Assembly: GCA_024643595.1 (NCBI GenBank) | Contig: JAHEMS010000165.1 | Location: forward strand, 1 to 7,485 | Length of the DNA: 7,485 nt | Direction of reading: 5' to 3' | Source of the DNA: Bacteroidota bacterium | GTDB lineage: Bacteria > Bacteroidota > Bacteroidia > Cytophagales > Cyclobacteriaceae | Shown: piece after piece, positions 5,649 to 7,485 of the stretch | Layout of the letters: each line of letters starts with the position of its first letter | How positions within the stretch are numbered: the stretch's first letter is position 1 | Program-made: the position numbers and the translations under genes | The notes under the pieces: generated by a model | The model's database searches: none | What the model saw: the letters and a program-made list of their open reading frames with translations, nothing else | What the model was told of the DNA's origin: nothing

Positions 5649-7485
5649 TTAATTATTTGCGTCCGCTACTTTTTCAGCTTTGATATCCATTCCAAGGCGC
5701 TGCAGGTAAGCAATTAAAGCAACGATTTCAGCCTCCTTGGCAATCTCATATCCTTCAAGTTGCAACCCATCCACAATGCGTTGGGCCTGCTTATCCAATT
5801 CATCATTTGCAATATCCTCATATCCATCCGCATAAGGTACGCCAATGGTGCGCAATGCATTGATTTTGGCTGCTGTGGATCCCTTATCGATTTCCTGATC
5901 ATATAACCAGGGATAAGCAGGCATTATTGAACCTGTACTTACTTCCTGAGGTGTAAGCATATGTCGAAAATGCCAGCTATCAGCATATTTACCACCGGTT
6001 CTTTGCAGGTCCGGACCTGTGCGCTTTGATCCCCATAGAAATGGATGATCATAGACATATTCTCCTGCTTTGGAATACTCGCCCCCTTTAGGATCATATC
6101 GCTGAACTTCTGAGCGGAAAGGGCGAATCATCTGCGAGTGACAATTCACACAACCCTCCCGGATATAAATATCACGCCCTTGAATTTCAAGCGGTGTATA
6201 TGGCTTCACACTCGAAATAGTTGGAATATTTGATTTGATCAGGAAGGTAGGCACCAATTCGATGATACCACCAATCAGGATAGATACTAAAGCAAGGACG
6301 GTAAACAGTATAGGTTTGCTTTCTAAAACTCGATGCCAATAGTCACCGGTATGATTTGTTTTAACCAAAGGTGAAACTTCAACTTCTTCATCTGCCATAA
6401 ACTTACCCGATGCGGCCGTTTTCACTAAGTTGTATGTCATGATGAATACACCCGTTAAATACAAAGCACCTCCGGTAGCACGCAACATGTGCATGGGCAA
6501 TATTTGAGTGGTCGTTTCAAGGAAATTTTGATAGGCCAGGAATCCGTCAGCGGAAAACTCTTTCCACATTAAACTTTGCACCACACCAGAGATATACATT
6601 GGCAATGCGTAGAATACAATCCCTAACGTCCCAATCCAAAAGTGAAGGTTGGCAAGTTGCGATGAATACAGCTTGGTATTCCACATGCGTGGGATAAGCC
6701 AATACAGCATACCAAAGATGAGGAAGCCATTCCAACCTAAGCCACCAACATGAACGTGGGCAACAATCCAATCGGTATAATGAGCAATAGCGTTCACATT
6801 TTTTAATGAGAGCAGAGGACCTTCTAATGTAGCCATACCATAAGCAGTAACAGCGACAACCATAAATTTCAACACCGCATCTTCACGTACACGATCCCAT
6901 GCACCACGTAGGGTGAATAGTCCATTTAACATTCCTCCCCAGGATGGAGCGATCAACATGATCGAGAAAACAGTACCCAGCGATTGTGCCCAATCGGGTA
7001 ATGAAGTATAAAGTAAGTGGTGAGGACCTGCCCAGATATATAAAAAGATCAACGACCAGAAGTGAATAATCGACAAACGATAAGAATAGACTGGACGATT
7101 GGCTGCCTTTGGCAAAAAGTAATACATGATGCCAAGGAATGGAGTAGTTAAAAAGAATGCTACAGCATTGTGTCCATACCACCACTGCACCAAGGCATCT
7201 TGCACACCAGCATACCAGGAATAACTCTTGAATAGACTCACCGGCATTTCAAAGGAGTTCACAATATGGAGAACTGCTACAGTAACAAAGGTGGCGATGT
7301 AAAACCAGATGGCAACATACATGTGCTCTTCTCTACGCTTGATGATTGTGCCAATCATGTTTATTCCAAAAACCACCCAAATGAGAGCAATGCCTATGTC
7401 AATTGGCCACTCCAGTTCGGCATATTCTTTGCCGGTTGTAAATCCTAATGGAAGTGTAACCGCTGCAGCTACGATAATCAGCTGC
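5649..7485 (-). CDS. ccoNO: CcoNO fusion: catalytic and monoheme cytochrome c subunits of cbb3 oxidase (5' end cut off)
   Basis: The frame is open to the window edge. Counting from the first full codon (7484-7482), 611 residues are visible; the N-terminal part of CcoN, with the first heme b His, is missing. CcoN features seen: CuB ligands H105 (YGHN) and H155/H156 (AGPHH), the C-family catalytic Tyr149 six residues before H155, Glu221, and H243/H245 (AHVHVGG) for heme b3 and heme b. A linker (about 355-390) leads to a helix (391-416) and a CcoO domain with CVNCH (C445, C448, H449), the FixO stretch YDHPFLWGSKRTGPDL and axial Met521 (SIMPAYPW). The enzyme reduces O2 to water and pumps protons, with high O2 affinity in studied relatives. 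Fused N-O is known in Bacteroidota. The GTG at 7376 is internal and not the start: the upstream codons encode a clear membrane helix of CcoN. Confidence 0.97.
   Translation of the reverse strand, partial: QLIIVAAAVTLPLGFTTGKEYAELEWPIDIGIALIWVVFGINMIGTIIKRREEHMYVAIWFYIATFVTVAVLHIVNSFEMPVSLFKSYSWYAGVQDALVQWWYGHNAVAFFLTTPFLGIMYYFLPKAANRPVYSYRLSIIHFWSLIFLYIWAGPHHLLYTSLPDWAQSLGTVFSIMLIAPSWGGMLNGLFTLRGAWDRVREDAVLKFMVVAVTAYGMATLEGPLLSLKNVNAIAHYTDWIVAHVHVGGLGWNGFLIFGMLYWLIPRMWNTKLYSSQLANLHFWIGTLGIVFYALPMYISGVVQSLMWKEFSADGFLAYQNFLETTTQILPMHMLRATGGALYLTGVFIMTYNLVKTAASGKFMADEEVEVSPLVKTNHTGDYWHRVLESKPILFTVLALVSILIGGIIELVPTFLIKSNIPTISSVKPYTPLEIQGRDIYIREGCVNCHSQMIRPFRSEVQRYDPKGGEYSKAGEYVYDHPFLWGSKRTGPDLQRTGGKYADSWHFRHMLTPQEVSTGSIMPAYPWLYDQEIDKGSTAAKINALRTIGVPYADGYEDIANDELDKQAQRIVDGLQLEGYEIAKEAEIVALIAYLQRLGMDIKAEKVADANN

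Noticed and set aside
6547..7185. Minus-strand frames inside ccoNO (two, 74 and 100 codons)
   Set aside because: They overlap the strongly conserved CcoN coding frame and encode nothing recognisable.
5649..7376. Taking the GTG at 7376 as the true start of the oxidase gene
   Set aside because: The frame stays open upstream to the window edge, and the extra codons encode a typical CcoN membrane segment; the gene is simply cut by the window.

Overview
The window looks like chromosomal DNA of a Bacteroidota bacterium, most likely an aerobic or microaerobic Cytophagales-type lineage. This rests on moderate-to-low GC, on cbb3 oxidase subunits N and O fused in one polypeptide (an arrangement known from Bacteroidota), on a one-heme CcoP, and on weak or absent Shine-Dalgarno sequences. 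The genus cannot be named from this sequence. All genes read on the minus strand, so transcription runs from the high coordinates to the low ones.

Positions 7485 to 1841 hold a cbb3-type (C-family heme-copper) cytochrome c oxidase cluster in the order ccoNO (5' part cut off by the window edge), ccoQ, ccoP, ccoG, ccoH/fixH and a SafE/UreH_2-type membrane protein gene. Spacing is 4 bp, 5 bp, 102 bp, 15 bp and 1 bp, which suggests one operon with a possible control point in the ccoP-ccoG gap. CcoNO and CcoP form the proton-pumping, O2-reducing enzyme: heme b, heme b3/CuB and two c-type hemes. CcoQ is the small accessory subunit. CcoG, CcoH and the SafE-like protein are expected to act in copper handling and assembly. 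The copper P-type ATPase (ccoI) and ccoS that usually accompany such clusters are not in the window and may lie upstream of ccoN.

Positions 1768 to 861 hold a tandem-domain universal stress protein gene after a 72-bp gap, closed by a convincing rho-independent terminator at 861-894.

Positions 833 to 1 hold a second short unit. A J-domain protein with a TTG start and about three predicted membrane helices is followed one base after its stop codon by the first 12 codons of another gene. Those codons resemble the N-terminus of Bacteroidota SUI1/YciH-type translation factors.

No RNA genes, mobile elements, CRISPR arrays or gene-free stretches over 300 bases were seen. The ordinary part is the well-known cbb3 locus. 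The points most worth a second look are the ccoP-ccoG gap (hairpin, 18-codon hydrophobic ORF and a promoter-like motif), the single-heme CcoP with an extra N-terminal membrane segment, and the TTG-started membrane J-protein coupled to a translation-factor-like gene.
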